Made by a program: the position numbers and the translations under genes. The notes under the pieces are model-generated. The model did no database searches. It was given only the letters and a program-made list of their open reading frames with translations, and was not told where the DNA came from. Source: an uncultured Lachnospiraceae bacterium (GTDB taxonomy: Bacteria; Bacillota; Clostridia; Lachnospirales; Lachnospiraceae). Taken from it: 43,392 nucleotides of DNA. Positions 1 through 9,117 of the stretch are shown here, one piece after another (positions within the stretch are counted from its first letter, which is position 1; the number at the start of each line of letters is the position of its first letter). The DNA is taken from the NCBI GenBank assembly GCA_947625205.1, contig CANQNN010000022.1, positions 1-43,392 on the forward strand, written 5' to 3'.

Positions 1-1
1 C

Positions 2-148
2 GTGACGATCGCCTTTACGCTAAGCCGTTTCACATCTCTGCCGGTGATTGCCGTCTATACGCTTGTTCAACTGGGGGACATTATCAAGTGTGTGATCGGG
101 TTCGTGCTGGTGAAAAAGGGCGTGTGGATTCAGAATATCGTAGAATAG
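2..148 (+). CDS. C-terminal fragment of a MATE-family efflux transporter
   Basis: An open frame enters from the left edge and ends at TAG 146-148, giving 48 residues of a hydrophobic C-terminus. It contains VIAVYTLVQLGDIIK and ends GVWIQNIVE. The pattern of a conserved last membrane helix followed by VLVKKGVW resembles the C-termini of MATE (multi antimicrobial extrusion) transporters of Clostridia, which export cationic compounds using a Na+ or H+ gradient. Only the last helix and tail are visible, so the assignment is a family guess and the substrate cannot be inferred. The gene converges on rpe and is followed by a hairpin terminator at 221-252. A 17-bp tandem duplication covers its stop codon. 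Confidence 0.55.
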   Translation: MTIAFTLSRFTSLPVIAVYTLVQLGDIIKCVIGFVLVKKGVWIQNIVE

Positions 149-169
149 TGTGTATCGTAGAATAGTGTG
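136..169. repeat. 17-bp perfect tandem duplication over the MATE stop codon
   Basis: The unit TATCGTAGAATAGTGTG occurs at 136-152 and again, directly adjacent and without mismatch, at 153-169. The first copy carries the last codons and TAG stop of the transporter fragment. The second copy lies in the 3' untranslated region and does not alter the protein. It looks like a recent replication-slippage duplication. Confidence 0.9.
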
Positions 170-220
170 GCAGAAAGAGCTTTGGCATTCTCCGGCCAGA
201 CAGGACGGTAAGGCACAAAT

Positions 221-252
221 GGCGCAGTCAGAACTGCGCCATTAGTTTTTTG
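221..252 (+). terminator. Intrinsic terminator for the MATE transcript, embedded in the rpe 3' end
   Basis: An 8-bp perfect stem GGCGCAGT / ACTGCGCC (221-228, 233-240) with a 4-base loop is followed by ATTAG and six T on the plus strand. It suits plus-strand termination. The stem overlaps the rpe stop codon (228-230) and the T-run encodes the last rpe codons in antisense. On the minus strand the stem is followed only by ATTTGTG, so it is a weaker terminator for the pentose operon. Confidence 0.7.
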
Positions 253-896
253 ATATTCTCTGTGATATTACCTTTAAATACCGCCGAACCCGCTACGATC
301 ACGTTAGCGCCGGCATCCAACACCATTCTGACATTGTCCTGTGTGATACCGCCGTCTACCTGTATATTCAGTCCGGGATTGAGCTCTTCTGCCATCTGGC
401 GAAGCTGCCTTAACCGCTCTGTGGATTCAGGTATGTATTTCTGTCCGCCGAACCCCGGCTCCACCGTCATCAGCAGCAGCATATCCAGCCTGCTTAAATG
501 CCGTCTGACCGCCTCCACGGGGGTCTGGGGCTTGATAGACATACCCGCCCGACATCCCAGCGCATGGATCTGGTCGATCAGCTCGTCGGCGTCCTCTGCC
601 GCCTCCAGATGGAAGGTAATGCTGTCAGCGCCGCACTCGGCGAATTCCTTCACGTACCGCTCCGGCTCCACGATCATCAAATGTACGTCAAACACAAGGC
701 TGCTCGTCTTGCGGATCGTTCTTACAACCGGCATCCCGAAGGAGATCGACGGCACAAACACGCCGTCCATAACGTCAATATGGAGATATTCGGCGCCCGC
801 CGCCTCCGCTTCCCTGATCTGCTCGCCCAATATGGAGAAATCCGCCGCCAATATGGAAGGTGACAGAATATTTTTTTTACCGCTGCTTCCAGACAT
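228..896 (-). CDS. rpe: Ribulose-phosphate 3-epimerase
   Basis: This 222-residue protein has the usual length for Rpe, which interconverts D-ribulose 5-phosphate and D-xylulose 5-phosphate in the cytosolic pentose phosphate pathway. Visible family marks are LSPSILAADF near the N-terminus (11-20), the metal-binding LHIDVMDG (38-45; His39, Asp41, Asp44), DVHLMI around 70, the MTVEPGFGGQ phosphate loop and VDGGI toward the C-terminus. The ATG follows immediately after the stop of the transketolase C-subunit gene with no good Shine-Dalgarno site, so translation is probably coupled. It is the last gene of the pentose series and supplies the xylulose 5-phosphate used by transketolase. Confidence 0.95.
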   Translation of the reverse strand: MSGSSGKKNILSPSILAADFSILGEQIREAEAAGAEYLHIDVMDGVFVPSISFGMPVVRTIRKTSSLVFDVHLMIVEPERYVKEFAECGADSITFHLEAAEDADELIDQIHALGCRAGMSIKPQTPVEAVRRHLSRLDMLLLMTVEPGFGGQKYIPESTERLRQLRQMAEELNPGLNIQVDGGITQDNVRMVLDAGANVIVAGSAVFKGNITENIKKLMAQF

Positions 897-1838
897 TTAT
901 TTGACCATGCCTTTCACGGATGCGTAGATACCCTTACCGTCCAGACCGTACTTCTCAACCAGAGCGTTTGCCGGACCGGACTCGCCGAACACGTCCTGCA
1001 TACCGATCTTTAAGACGGGCGTCGGGCACTTCTGTGATAAGCAGTCGCACACCGCGCTGCCCAGGCCCCCGATCACGCTGTGCTCCTCGGCGGTCACTAC
1101 TTTACCGGTCTTGCGTGCGGATGCAATTACCAGTTCTTCATCCAGCGGTTTGATGGTGTGAATATTGATAACCTCGGCGCTGATCCCGTCCGCTGCCAAC
1201 ATATCTGCCGCTTCCAGAGCGGAAGCCACCGTAATGCCTGTCGCAACGATCGTCACATCCGTACCCTCGCGCAGCAGCACGCCCTTACCGATCTCAAACT
1301 TGTAACCGGGTCTGTCATTGATCACCGGAACCGCAGCGCGGCCGAAACGCAGATAAACCGGACCGTTAAACTCGATCGCCGCACGGACCGCCGCCTTCGC
1401 CTCCACATCGTCGGAAGGAACAATAACCGTCATGCCGGGAATGGTTCTCATAAGCGCAACATCTTCATTACACTGGTGGGTCGCCCCGTCCTCGCCTACC
1501 GTAATGCCGGCGTGGGTCGCCCCGATCTTGACATTCAGGTGCGGATAACCGATAGAATTACGAACCTGCTCAAAATTACGTCCCGCCGCAAACATGGCGA
1601 AGGAACTGATAAAGGGAATCTTACCGCAGGTTGCAAGACCCGCCGCAATACCTGTCATATTACACTCTGCAATACCGCAGTCGATATGTCTGTCAGGAAA
1701 AGCCTTCTTAAATACGCCCGTCTTGGTCGCGCCCGCCAGATCCGCGTCCAGCACTACCAGATTGGGAAAATCGGCGCCGCACTCGGCAAGTGCATTACCA
1801 TAACTTTCACGTGTAGCAACTTTCTTTACATCAGCCAT
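897..1838 (-). CDS. Transketolase, C-terminal subunit
   Basis: A 313-residue protein corresponds to the pyrimidine-binding and C-terminal domains of transketolase, the thiamine-diphosphate enzyme that moves two-carbon ketol units between pentose and hexose phosphates. Visible motifs are the IAECNMTGIAAGLA segment containing the catalytic Glu that activates the cofactor, and the GEDGATHQ loop. The N-terminal half is a separate upstream gene, an arrangement common in Clostridia and archaea. The two reading frames share one base (TGATG at 1836-1840), which predicts translational coupling and equal subunit amounts. The neighbours rpe, araD and an FGGY kinase indicate a role in pentose catabolism. 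Confidence 0.93.
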   Translation of the reverse strand: MADVKKVATRESYGNALAECGADFPNLVVLDADLAGATKTGVFKKAFPDRHIDCGIAECNMTGIAAGLATCGKIPFISSFAMFAAGRNFEQVRNSIGYPHLNVKIGATHAGITVGEDGATHQCNEDVALMRTIPGMTVIVPSDDVEAKAAVRAAIEFNGPVYLRFGRAAVPVINDRPGYKFEIGKGVLLREGTDVTIVATGITVASALEAADMLAADGISAEVINIHTIKPLDEELVIASARKTGKVVTAEEHSVIGGLGSAVCDCLSQKCPTPVLKIGMQDVFGESGPANALVEKYGLDGKGIYASVKGMVK

Positions 1839-2677
1839 CAGTTTGCACCTCCTAATTCTTTTCCGATCTTCTCAAGATCCGCCATCGCTATGGCATACTC
1901 TTCATCATTAGGCGCTTTGCCGTGCCATCCGGCGTTGTTCTCCATGTAGGAAACGCCCTTGCCCTTGACTGTCTTACAGATAATGGCGGTGGGCATACCC
2001 TTGGTCGCCCTCGCCTCTTTGAAGGCAGCGTCGATCTGATCAAAATCATTGCCGTCGATGTTGATCACATGGAAATTAAACGCCTCAAACTTCTTATCGA
2101 TGGGATACGGAGAACACACGTCATCGATCTTTCCGTCGATCTGCAACCCGTTATTATCCACGATGACTACCAGATTGTCCAGCTTCCGGTGTCCGGCAAA
2201 CATGGAGGCTTCCCACACCTGGCCCTCCTGGATCTCGCCGTCGCCAAGAAGCGTATAGACTCTGTAATCCTTGTTATCCATTTTGCCCGCAAGCGCCATG
2301 CCTACCGCTGCGGAAATACCCTGTCCGAGAGAGCCGGAGGACATATCCACGCCGGGCGTCTCCTGCATACAGGGATGTCCCTGCAGATAGGAACCCAGAT
2401 GACGCAGTGTCGGAAGATCCTCTACGGGGAAATACCCCCTGTTCGCCAAGGCAGAGTACAGCCCCGGCGCAGTGTGTCCTTTGGACAGTACAAACCGGTC
2501 CCTGTCTTCCTTCTTAGGATCCTTCGGGTCGATATTCATCTCTTCAAAATAGAGATAAGTAAAGATGTCCGCCGCAGACAGCGAGCCGCCCGGATGTCCC
2601 GCTTTTGCACCATACACAGCGGCTATAATCCCTTTACGAACTTCATTAGCTGTTTTCTGTAACTCTAATTTGTTCAT
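1838..2677 (-). CDS. Transketolase, N-terminal subunit
   Basis: The protein (279 residues from the chosen start) is the thiamine-diphosphate-binding half of a split transketolase. Marks include the AGHPGGSLSAADI segment near residue 27, the GDGEIQEGQVWEA diphosphate/Mg2+ site with the downstream DNNGLQIDG, and the KGHTAPGLYSAL segment. ATG at 2675-2677 is preferred because GGAGG lies six bases upstream; an in-frame TTG two codons earlier would overlap that site. It is separated from araD by about 120 bases holding a candidate promoter, and is translationally coupled to the C-subunit gene. Confidence 0.93.
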   Translation of the reverse strand: MNKLELQKTANEVRKGIIAAVYGAKAGHPGGSLSAADIFTYLYFEEMNIDPKDPKKEDRDRFVLSKGHTAPGLYSALANRGYFPVEDLPTLRHLGSYLQGHPCMQETPGVDMSSGSLGQGISAAVGMALAGKMDNKDYRVYTLLGDGEIQEGQVWEASMFAGHRKLDNLVVIVDNNGLQIDGKIDDVCSPYPIDKKFEAFNFHVINIDGNDFDQIDAAFKEARATKGMPTAIICKTVKGKGVSYMENNAGWHGKAPNDEEYAIAMADLEKIGKELGGAN

Positions 2678-2709
2678 CTCCAACCTCCGTTTTTATATTT
2701 TCTTACCCT

Positions 2710-2720
2710 ATCATAGCACA
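2710..2720 (-). promoter_or_regulatory. Candidate extended -10 promoter before the transketolase genes
   Basis: On the minus strand TGTGCTATGAT combines a TATGAT -10 box with the TG dinucleotide of extended -10 promoters, about 30 bases upstream of the transketolase start. No convincing -35 box is visible at 17 bases. It could give the tkt-tkt-rpe part expression independent of the sugar operon. Confidence 0.3.
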
Positions 2721-2796
2721 AACCGCGAACCGCCACTACCAAATTTTTGCTTTCTGTTTGCGCCATCTTGCTTACTTATATCCGCGCCGCCATGCC

Positions 2797-3495
2797 TTAT
2801 TTGGCCTGACCGTAATATGCGCCCGCGCCGTGTTTTCTGTAATAATGCTTATCCTGCAGCTCCTGCGGAGCAGGCTTGATATCTTTATTGATGGTCTCCG
2901 CACGGTAAGCCATCTTCGCCACTTCTTCCAGAACTACAGCGTTATGTACCGCCTCGTGTGCATCCTTACCCCATGCAAAGGGTCCGTGGTTCTTGCACAG
3001 CACTGCCGGAACCGCCACCGGATCTTTGTCCATACGCTTAAACTCACTGACGATCAAAAGTCCCGTATTCTTCTCATAGGCATCCTCGATCTCGTCTGCA
3101 GTCAGACATCTTAAGCATGGGATCTCCCCGTAAAAATAGTCCGCATGGGTCGTTCCGTAACAGGGAATGCTTCTCCCCGCCTGCGCCCAGCTGGTCGCGT
3201 AGGACGAATGGGTGTGCACCACGCCGCCGATCTCAGAGTATGCCTTATACAGTTCAAGATGCGTAGCCGTATCGGAGGAAGGATTGTATTTTCCCTCCAC
3301 CTTGTTACCGTTTAAATCTATCAGCACCATATCGTCCGGCGTCAGCCTGTCATAGTCCACCCCGCTCGGTTTGATGGCGAAGATGCCGCTCTCTCTGTCG
3401 ATCTCGCTGACATTGCCCCAGGTAAATGTGACCAGCCCATATTTGGGCAGAAGTATGTTTGCTTCATAGACACGTTTTTTTAATTCTTCTAACAT
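2797..3495 (-). CDS. araD: L-ribulose-5-phosphate 4-epimerase
   Basis: The 232-residue protein is full length for AraD, the zinc class II aldolase-fold enzyme converting L-ribulose 5-phosphate to D-xylulose 5-phosphate. Zinc ligands are visible: Asp75 in SSDTATH, His94 and His96 in HTHSSYA, and His170 in LCKNHGPFAWG, each one position from the E. coli numbering. The C-terminal HGAGAYYGQ is typical of true AraD and separates it from L-fuculose aldolases. Start ATG is supported by AAGGAGAG. It lies between the FGGY kinase and transketolase genes, so the series runs from kinase through epimerase into the pentose phosphate pathway. The araA isomerase that normally precedes these steps is not in the window. 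Confidence 0.95.
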   Translation of the reverse strand: MLEELKKRVYEANILLPKYGLVTFTWGNVSEIDRESGIFAIKPSGVDYDRLTPDDMVLIDLNGNKVEGKYNPSSDTATHLELYKAYSEIGGVVHTHSSYATSWAQAGRSIPCYGTTHADYFYGEIPCLRCLTADEIEDAYEKNTGLLIVSEFKRMDKDPVAVPAVLCKNHGPFAWGKDAHEAVHNAVVLEEVAKMAYRAETINKDIKPAPQELQDKHYYRKHGAGAYYGQAK

Positions 3496-3548
3496 AATCT
3501 CTCCTTTTCCTCTGCGTCATTTCAGAGTTGTCTGCTTTTCCTCTGCGC

Positions 3549-5138
3549 CTACAGGTTTTCGACCGCCGCTCTCTCGATGGCAAGACCTGCGCTGTAACGC
3601 TTCATAAATTTGTTAAAGCCTTCCACATCGGCAGCCTTCGGCGTCATCTTCTCGCCCTTCTGCCCGGCGAATACTTTACTGTCAAGGAACGCCGCAAGGC
3701 TTTCGCCCGCATCCTTGTGGATCATATAAGAGGCAAGCAGTGCGATACCCCATGCGCCGCCTTCTCCCGCCGTCTCCATAACGCTCACCGGCGCATCGAT
3801 CGCAGCCGCAAGAATACTCTGTCCTACGCCTCTGGTCTTAAAGAGTCCGCCGTGTCCTAAGATCTCATCCACCCGAACGCCCTCCTTTTTTAACAGGATA
3901 TCCAGTCCTGTTTTAAGCGCGCCCAGAGAAGTGAACAGATGCACTCTCATAAAATTGGCGATATTGAACTTCGCATCAGGCGTCCTCACAAACAGCGGAC
4001 GACCCTCGTTAAAGCCCGTCACATGCTCGCCTGAGAAATAATTGTATGCAAGCAGTCCGCCGCAGTCGTCATCGCCCTCCAGCGCTTTGCGGTAGAGATT
4101 GCCGTACAGCTCGTTCATATCCACCTTAATGCCCATCAGCTCGGAATACTCTTTGAAAAGGTTCACCCACGCATTGAGGTCGGAGGTACAGTTGTTGCAG
4201 TGCACCATCGCCACAAGGCTTCCGTCCGGTGTGGTGACAAGGTCGATCGCATCATATACTCTGGAGAGTTCCTTCTCCAGCACGATCATGCCGAACACGC
4301 TCGTACCTGCCGATACGTTGCCGGTGCGCTTCGCCACGCTGTTGGTGGCTGCCATGCCTGTGCCCGCATCGCCTTCCGGCGGGCAGAACGGTATACCCGC
4401 CTGCAGCGTACCCGTGGGATCTAACAGCTTCGCGCCCTCTGCGGTAAGCGCGCCCGCCTGCTCTCCTGCCGTGTATACGGCGGGCAAAACATCGCGCAGC
4501 TTCCATGCGAAGCCTTTATCCGCAACTGCCGCATCGAACTTGTCTATCATCTTCTCATTGAACTGTCCCGTTGCGATATCGATCGGGAACATACCGGATG
4601 CTTCTCCCACGCCGACGATCTTCTCGCCTGTCAGTTTCCACTGGATATAGCCCGCAAGCGTGATAACGAACTTAAGATCCGCCACATGCGCCTCTCCGTT
4701 TAAGATCGCCTGATACAGATGTGCGATCGTCCATCTCTGCGGAATATGGTAATCAAACAGCTCCGTAAGTTTATCGGAAGCCTCCTGGGTGATGGTATTT
4801 CTCCATGTGCGGAAAGGCACCATCAGCTCCTCCTTATCGTTAAAAGCCATATAACCGTGCATCATTGCCGAAAACCCGATGGCGCCGAGTCTGACAAGCT
4901 TTTCCCCGTACTGCGCCTGCACGTCCTCAGCCAGCTTGGCGTAGCAGTCCTGCAATCCTGTCCAGATATCGTCCAGGCTGTAAGTCCAGATGCCGTTCTC
5001 CAGTCTGTTCTCCCAGTCGTGCGCGCCGGATGCGATCGGTTGATTGCTCTCGTCCACCAGCACCGCTTTGATCCTGGTAGAACCGAATTCGATACCCAGC
5101 ACAGCTTTTCCGTTAGCAATACATTCTTTTGCTCCCAT
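3549..5138 (-). CDS. FGGY-family sugar kinase, probable L-ribulokinase (AraK-like)
   Basis: This protein of about 530 residues is an FGGY carbohydrate kinase with the actin-like ATPase fold. The N-terminal phosphate-binding segment [16 protein letters not shown] lies near residues 16-31, and the C-terminal domain carries [13 protein letters not shown] and [16 protein letters not shown]. Annotation pipelines often call such proteins xylulokinase. Immediate linkage to araD makes ATP-dependent phosphorylation of L-ribulose the best inference, as described for the AraK group of clostridial ribulokinases, but specificity cannot be read from sequence. The second of two consecutive ATG codons (5136-5138) has the better spacing, six bases from GGAGG. 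A hairpin at 5210-5247 separates it from the permease genes. Confidence 0.85.
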   Translation of the reverse strand: MGAKECIANGKAVLGIEFGSTRIKAVLVDESNQPIASGAHDWENRLENGIWTYSLDDIWTGLQDCYAKLAEDVQAQYGEKLVRLGAIGFSAMMHGYMAFNDKEELMVPFRTWRNTITQEASDKLTELFDYHIPQRWTIAHLYQAILNGEAHVADLKFVITLAGYIQWKLTGEKIVGVGEASGMFPIDIATGQFNEKMIDKFDAAVADKGFAWKLRDVLPAVYTAGEQAGALTAEGAKLLDPTGTLQAGIPFCPPEGDAGTGMAATNSVAKRTGNVSAGTSVFGMIVLEKELSRVYDAIDLVTTPDGSLVAMVHCNNCTSDLNAWVNLFKEYSELMGIKVDMNELYGNLYRKALEGDDDCGGLLAYNYFSGEHVTGFNEGRPLFVRTPDAKFNIANFMRVHLFTSLGALKTGLDILLKKEGVRVDEILGHGGLFKTRGVGQSILAAAIDAPVSVMETAGEGGAWGIALLASYMIHKDAGESLAAFLDSKVFAGQKGEKMTPKAADVEGFNKFMKRYSAGLAIERAAVENL

Positions 5139-5202
5139 CATACACCTCCATAATCATGCTATTTATTATTTTGCGGCAAAGCAAAACCGAACAGCGCCGT
5201 AA

Positions 5203-5252
5203 AAACACAGGGCTGCCACACCGACAAAAATCCCGGTATAACAGCCCGTTTT
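5203..5252 (-). terminator. Hairpin between transporter and kinase genes (partial terminator or processing site)
   Basis: A 6-bp GGGCTG/CAGCCC stem (5210-5215, 5242-5247) encloses a second stem ACCG/CGGT. On the minus strand the stem is followed by TGTGTTTTTA, on the plus strand by GTTTTTGA, so it could act both ways. Its position suggests that expression falls between the transporter and the catabolic genes rather than a full stop, since no clear promoter follows it. Confidence 0.4.
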
Positions 5253-5266
5253 TGATCCTTATTTCC

Positions 5267-6313
5267 TTATTTCTTCTTACGTGACATAACGATACTCTGA
5301 ATGACTAAGAACAGGCAGAGGATCACCGCCTTGGTGATTCCCGTCCACCATGCCTCATCCAGTCCGGCAGAGGTAACGATGTTCTGGATCGTACTAAAGG
5401 ACAATACACCAAAGAAGGTTCCGATGATATTGCCGACACCGCCCGTCAGCATCGTACCGCCTATAATGGAAGAAGCGATCGCGTTCATCTCCGCACCCGC
5501 CGCATTGGTAACGGCGCCGTTGCCGGAATGCAGGAAATACACATAGCCGCCGATACCCGACAGCAGACCGCAGAACAGATGCGCAAGGAATCTTGTCTTC
5601 TTCACATTGATACCCAGCATCAGCGCGCTCTGTACATTGCCGCCGACCGCGTAGAACGCACGGCCTAATTTCGTCCATCTGAGCATACAGAACATAACGA
5701 CCACAACAAGGAGCGCTACGATCACGCCGATCTCTACATAGGCGTCCACATAGATCCCCTTCGGATTCACAAAGCCCATGCCCGGCACCACGATACGGGT
5801 ATTCTTGAGCGCTGTAAAGCTCTCGTTCGACACATTGAACGGGTTCGAGTTGACGATCGTCGTCATACCTTTGGCAAAGAACATGCCCGCCAGCGTTACG
5901 ATAAACGGCTGGATATCAAGGAACGCCACCAGCGCGCCCTGAAAGGCGCCGAAAGCCAGGCCGATCGCCAGGGCAATGAGAACGGATACCGCCACATTAC
6001 CGCCCATGTTATCCAGATAGACCGCGCAGCACATTGTAATCAGCGCAGTGACGCCGCCGACCGAGATATCGATACTTCCCGTGATCATGACAAGGCTCAG
6101 ACCGCAGGAGAGAACGATAAGCGCAGCATTGGCATTCAGGATATTAAAGAACGTCTGCGTTCTTAAGAAACCGCCGCCCAAAAAAATCATTGCGCCTATG
6201 TACATCAGGAAAAACGCTATGATCGTGATCATAAGAAGCATATTAGTATCCGTCATGTTGTTGAGTTTGCCGCGCAGCCCGCCGGACGACGCGGAAGAAT
6301 TGTTCTTCGACAT
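5267..6313 (-). CDS. Sugar ABC transporter permease (YjfF-like)
   Basis: A 348-residue BPD_transp_2 family permease with about nine hydrophobic segments starting near residue 25. The family signature ITGSIDISVGGV lies around residue 83 and GGTMLTGGVGNIIGT near the C-terminus. It follows a second, distinct permease by one base, and its ribosome site AGGAGG sits inside that upstream gene. The pair of unlike permeases next to one double-domain ATPase matches the E. coli galactofuranose importer YtfQRT-YjfF. It forms the membrane channel with the 6315-7394 product. The substrate is inferred to be a furanose or pentose sugar from the linked catabolic genes. Confidence 0.88.
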   Translation of the reverse strand: MSKNNSSASSGGLRGKLNNMTDTNMLLMITIIAFFLMYIGAMIFLGGGFLRTQTFFNILNANAALIVLSCGLSLVMITGSIDISVGGVTALITMCCAVYLDNMGGNVAVSVLIALAIGLAFGAFQGALVAFLDIQPFIVTLAGMFFAKGMTTIVNSNPFNVSNESFTALKNTRIVVPGMGFVNPKGIYVDAYVEIGVIVALLVVVVMFCMLRWTKLGRAFYAVGGNVQSALMLGINVKKTRFLAHLFCGLLSGIGGYVYFLHSGNGAVTNAAGAEMNAIASSIIGGTMLTGGVGNIIGTFFGVLSFSTIQNIVTSAGLDEAWWTGITKAVILCLFLVIQSIVMSRKKK

Positions 6314-6314
6314 A

Positions 6315-7394
6315 CTAAGCAGCCTCCTTTACTTTGATTTTCTTCATCAGGTTCGAGAAGTACTCTCTCACTGTCGGAGCGCTCATGACAACAAGCAGGA
6401 TCACCACAACTGCCTTGTACGCCGGAAGTGCCTCGGACGGTACCTTGTATTTATATAACGTCTGCGTCAGAAACTGAATAATGTACGCACCCATAACGGA
6501 CGTAGCCATGTTGAACTTGCCGCCGCTTAAGGAGTTGCCGCCCAACGCAACCGCCAGGATCGCATCCATCTCAATATCCTTGGCAATGACCGAGTAGTTG
6601 ATGGAGGATACGCGGCTTACCTTGATCAGACCTACGACTGCCACACACAGACCTAAGATCACGAAGGACAGTATCTTGATCGCCGAAGGATTCAGACCGT
6701 TTAACCGCGCGGAGTTCTCGTTGATACCTACTGCCTCGGTGTACAGCCGCAGATTGGTAAATCTCAATACCAGCGTAATGATGACCATACATAATACTGC
6801 GATAAAGAACGGCGTGGGAATCGGGATCCCCGGAATAAAACCGCCTATATAAGAAAACGTTGCATCCTTGATGATCGGCAGCTCGTTGTTGTTAAACCAT
6901 GCCGCAATGGAACGGCCCGCCGTATACAGGATCAGCGTTGCGATCATCGGCTGTATCTTGAAGAAAGCCACCAGCACGCCGTTGAAAGCGCCAAACAGCA
7001 TCGCTACCACGCAGCCGAGCAGAAACGCGCAGATAATCGGCATATGCAGCGTACCGGAACTGCTGTCGCCACCGCACAGCATACGAAGGATAAAGCTGCC
7101 GGCGATCGCAACCGCCGCGCCCACACTGATATCCTGTCCTTTCGACGCCGATGTGACAAGCGTCATGCCGATCGCCAGAATCGCCAGCTCTGAGCCGTAG
7201 TCCAAAATCGTGATCGGTGTTCCCGACAATACCGCGTTGCCGGCGCTGTTCGTTGTGATCGAGATCTTAAAGAAAGCGGGATCAGCGATCAGATTAAACA
7301 GGGCAAGCAGTACAAGAGCCGTCAAAGGGATGAAATACTGCTGTCTCACCAATTTTCCTAAAAAGGCTGAAAAGCCTGACTTATGATTCTGCAT
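6315..7394 (-). CDS. Sugar ABC transporter permease (YtfT-like)
   Basis: A BPD_transp_2 family permease of about 359 residues with many hydrophobic helices and the signature SASKGQDISVGAAVAI near residue 85, equivalent to the cytoplasmic loop that contacts the ATPase. ATG 7392-7394 is chosen; it lies 11 bases after AGGAGG and overlaps the 3' end of the ATPase gene by 14 bases, which suggests coupled translation. An in-frame upstream start at 7415 would lie before that ribosome site. It is the partner of the YjfF-like permease and, by family, of a periplasmic-binding-type lipoprotein carrying furanose or pentose sugars. Confidence 0.88.
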   Translation of the reverse strand: MQNHKSGFSAFLGKLVRQQYFIPLTALVLLALFNLIADPAFFKISITTNSAGNAVLSGTPITILDYGSELAILAIGMTLVTSASKGQDISVGAAVAIAGSFILRMLCGGDSSSGTLHMPIICAFLLGCVVAMLFGAFNGVLVAFFKIQPMIATLILYTAGRSIAAWFNNNELPIIKDATFSYIGGFIPGIPIPTPFFIAVLCMVIITLVLRFTNLRLYTEAVGINENSARLNGLNPSAIKILSFVILGLCVAVVGLIKVSRVSSINYSVIAKDIEMDAILAVALGGNSLSGGKFNMATSVMGAYIIQFLTQTLYKYKVPSEALPAYKAVVVILLVVMSAPTVREYFSNLMKKIKVKEAA

Positions 7395-8904
7395 TCTTCT
7401 TCTCACCTCCTGCAATCGTACTCATAACTTTACTCTGGTTCATATCCGCGCCTGTCAGCTCGCCGACTACATTTAAGTCTCTCATGACAACCAGACGCGA
7501 ACAGGTCCTTAACATCTCATCCAGCTCGGAGGAAATAAACGTAACGCTCATACCCTCCGATGCAAGCTTCAGCACCAGCTTCTGGATATCCGTCTTCGTA
7601 CCGACGTCGATACCTCTCGTCGGCTCGTCTAAGATCAGATACTCCGGATGGGTGAGCAGCCATCTCGCCACGATGACCTTCTGCTGGTTGCCGCCTGAGA
7701 GGGACTTGATCGGCGTATCCGCAGAAGCCGTCTTAATGCTTAACAGCTTTATGTACTCGTCCGCAAATTTATTTGCTTCCGCCTTGGAGAAAGGCTTCAT
7801 GAATCCTTTTAACACCTGCGCCGCGAGGATCAGATTGTCGCGCACCGAAAGGTCGCCGACGATGCCGTCCACCTTACGGTCCTCAGGCAGATAGGCGATG
7901 CCGTTGCGCATCGCATCGATGGGCTTCGTGATCTTCACGGGTTTGCCGTTCATCTTGACAGAACCGTGCGTCACTCTGTCCGCACCGAAAATCGCGCGCA
8001 CGCACTCGCTTCGCCCCGAGCCAAGCAGCCCGGTGAAGCCGTTTACCTCTCCTTTATTTATATGGAAATCGAATGGCTTGATCCCCGAATCGCTCGCAAG
8101 CCCCTGCGCCTCAAAGACGGGCGCTTCGCCTTCCTTGCGCTCGTAGGTCTGGTACTCGCCGCTGATGTCGTCCATGTCGTTTAACTCTTTGCCGAGCATC
8201 TTAGAAACAAGCTGTACCCTCGGAAGATCTTCGATCACATATTCTCCTACTAACTGACCGTCACGCATGACCGTGATCCTATCACATACCTCATACACCT
8301 GATCGAGAAAGTGTGTGACGAAGATGATGCCGACCCCTCTCGCCTTCAGGTCGCGCATCAGCTTAAACAGCTTCGCAACCTCCTGCTCATCCAGGGACGA
8401 CGTCGGCTCATCCAGGATCAGAACCTTACAGTCCATGTCCACCGCGCGGGCAATGGCAACCATCTGCTGTACGGCGATCGAACAGCTTGACAACTGCTGC
8501 GTCGCTTTGGCGGGAATATCGAGAGACTGTAATATCTTATCCGCATCTGCATTGACTTTCTTCCAGTTCTGCCTGATCCCGGCAGTTCTGCCTATGTACA
8601 TGTTCTCCGCAACCGAAAGATTCGGGCAGAGCGTGATCTCCTGATACACAGTGCTGATTCCTGCATTCTGCGCCTGCTGCGGAGAATGAATCGCCACAGT
8701 CTTACCCTCGATGCTGATCTCTCCTTCATCCTTCGTGTAAACCCCTGTCAGCACTTTGATCAGAGTTGACTTTCCCGCGCCGTTTTCCCCCATCAGCGCA
8801 TGAATCTCGCCTCTGCGCAGCGTGAAATCCACCCCTTGCAGGGCATACACGCCGGGGAAGCGCTTGTGAATGTTACGCATCTTCAATACAATGTCTTCAC
8901 TCAC
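7381..8904 (-). CDS. Sugar ABC transporter ATPase, double nucleotide-binding domain (YtfR/RbsA-like)
   Basis: A protein of about 507 residues holding two ABC ATPase domains. Domain 1 has Walker A GENGAGKST and Walker B VLILDEPTSSLDE; domain 2 has the degenerate loop GLLGSGRSE, the signature LSGGNQQK and Walker B LILDEPTRGID. This is the CUT2 (RbsA/MglA/YtfR) architecture for monosaccharide import. The GTG at 8902-8904 is favoured because AGGAGG lies 11 bases upstream and the protein then begins VSEDIVLKM, as is usual for the family. An ATG at 8937 would put that ribosome site inside the gene. A structured 200-base spacer separates it from the binding-protein gene. Confidence 0.9.
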   Translation of the reverse strand: MSEDIVLKMRNIHKRFPGVYALQGVDFTLRRGEIHALMGENGAGKSTLIKVLTGVYTKDEGEISIEGKTVAIHSPQQAQNAGISTVYQEITLCPNLSVAENMYIGRTAGIRQNWKKVNADADKILQSLDIPAKATQQLSSCSIAVQQMVAIARAVDMDCKVLILDEPTSSLDEQEVAKLFKLMRDLKARGVGIIFVTHFLDQVYEVCDRITVMRDGQLVGEYVIEDLPRVQLVSKMLGKELNDMDDISGEYQTYERKEGEAPVFEAQGLASDSGIKPFDFHINKGEVNGFTGLLGSGRSECVRAIFGADRVTHGSVKMNGKPVKITKPIDAMRNGIAYLPEDRKVDGIVGDLSVRDNLILAAQVLKGFMKPFSKAEANKFADEYIKLLSIKTASADTPIKSLSGGNQQKVIVARWLLTHPEYLILDEPTRGIDVGTKTDIQKLVLKLASEGMSVTFISSELDEMLRTCSRLVVMRDLNVVGELTGADMNQSKVMSTIAGGEKKNAES

Positions 8905-8951
8905 CCCTAAATCCACCTCCTGCTTTTCTAATATCATATATGTATTCTCTT

Positions 8952-9117
8952 AACGCAGACCCGATGGTCTGCGTTTATTTTACCATCTCGACTGACGTCT
9001 CGATGGGGATACTCGTCAAACGCCGATTAACGCAAGCGTCATCGGCGCTTTCCTCGTTATTTTACCACAAAATGCCGGCGCATAACAAGGGCGCAGCGCA
9101 TTATCTGCACTGCGCCC
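8952..9117 (-). other. Hairpin cluster between binding-protein and ATPase genes
   Basis: The 218-base spacer holds three stem-loops: 8952-8975 (10-bp perfect stem AACGCAGACC/GGTCTGCGTT, loop CGAT), 9021-9047 (7-bp CGCCGAT/ATCGGCG plus an inner ACGC/GCGT) and 9089-9117 (8-bp GGGCGCAG/CTGCGCCC). None is followed by a long T-run on the minus strand. Such structures after a binding-protein gene commonly allow partial termination or stabilise the upstream mRNA, giving excess binding protein over membrane subunits. That role is inferred from position. Confidence 0.6.

Noticed and set aside
1080..1949. A 289-codon plus-strand frame over the transketolase genes
   Set aside because: It is a shadow of the conserved minus-strand genes with no recognisable family or start signal.
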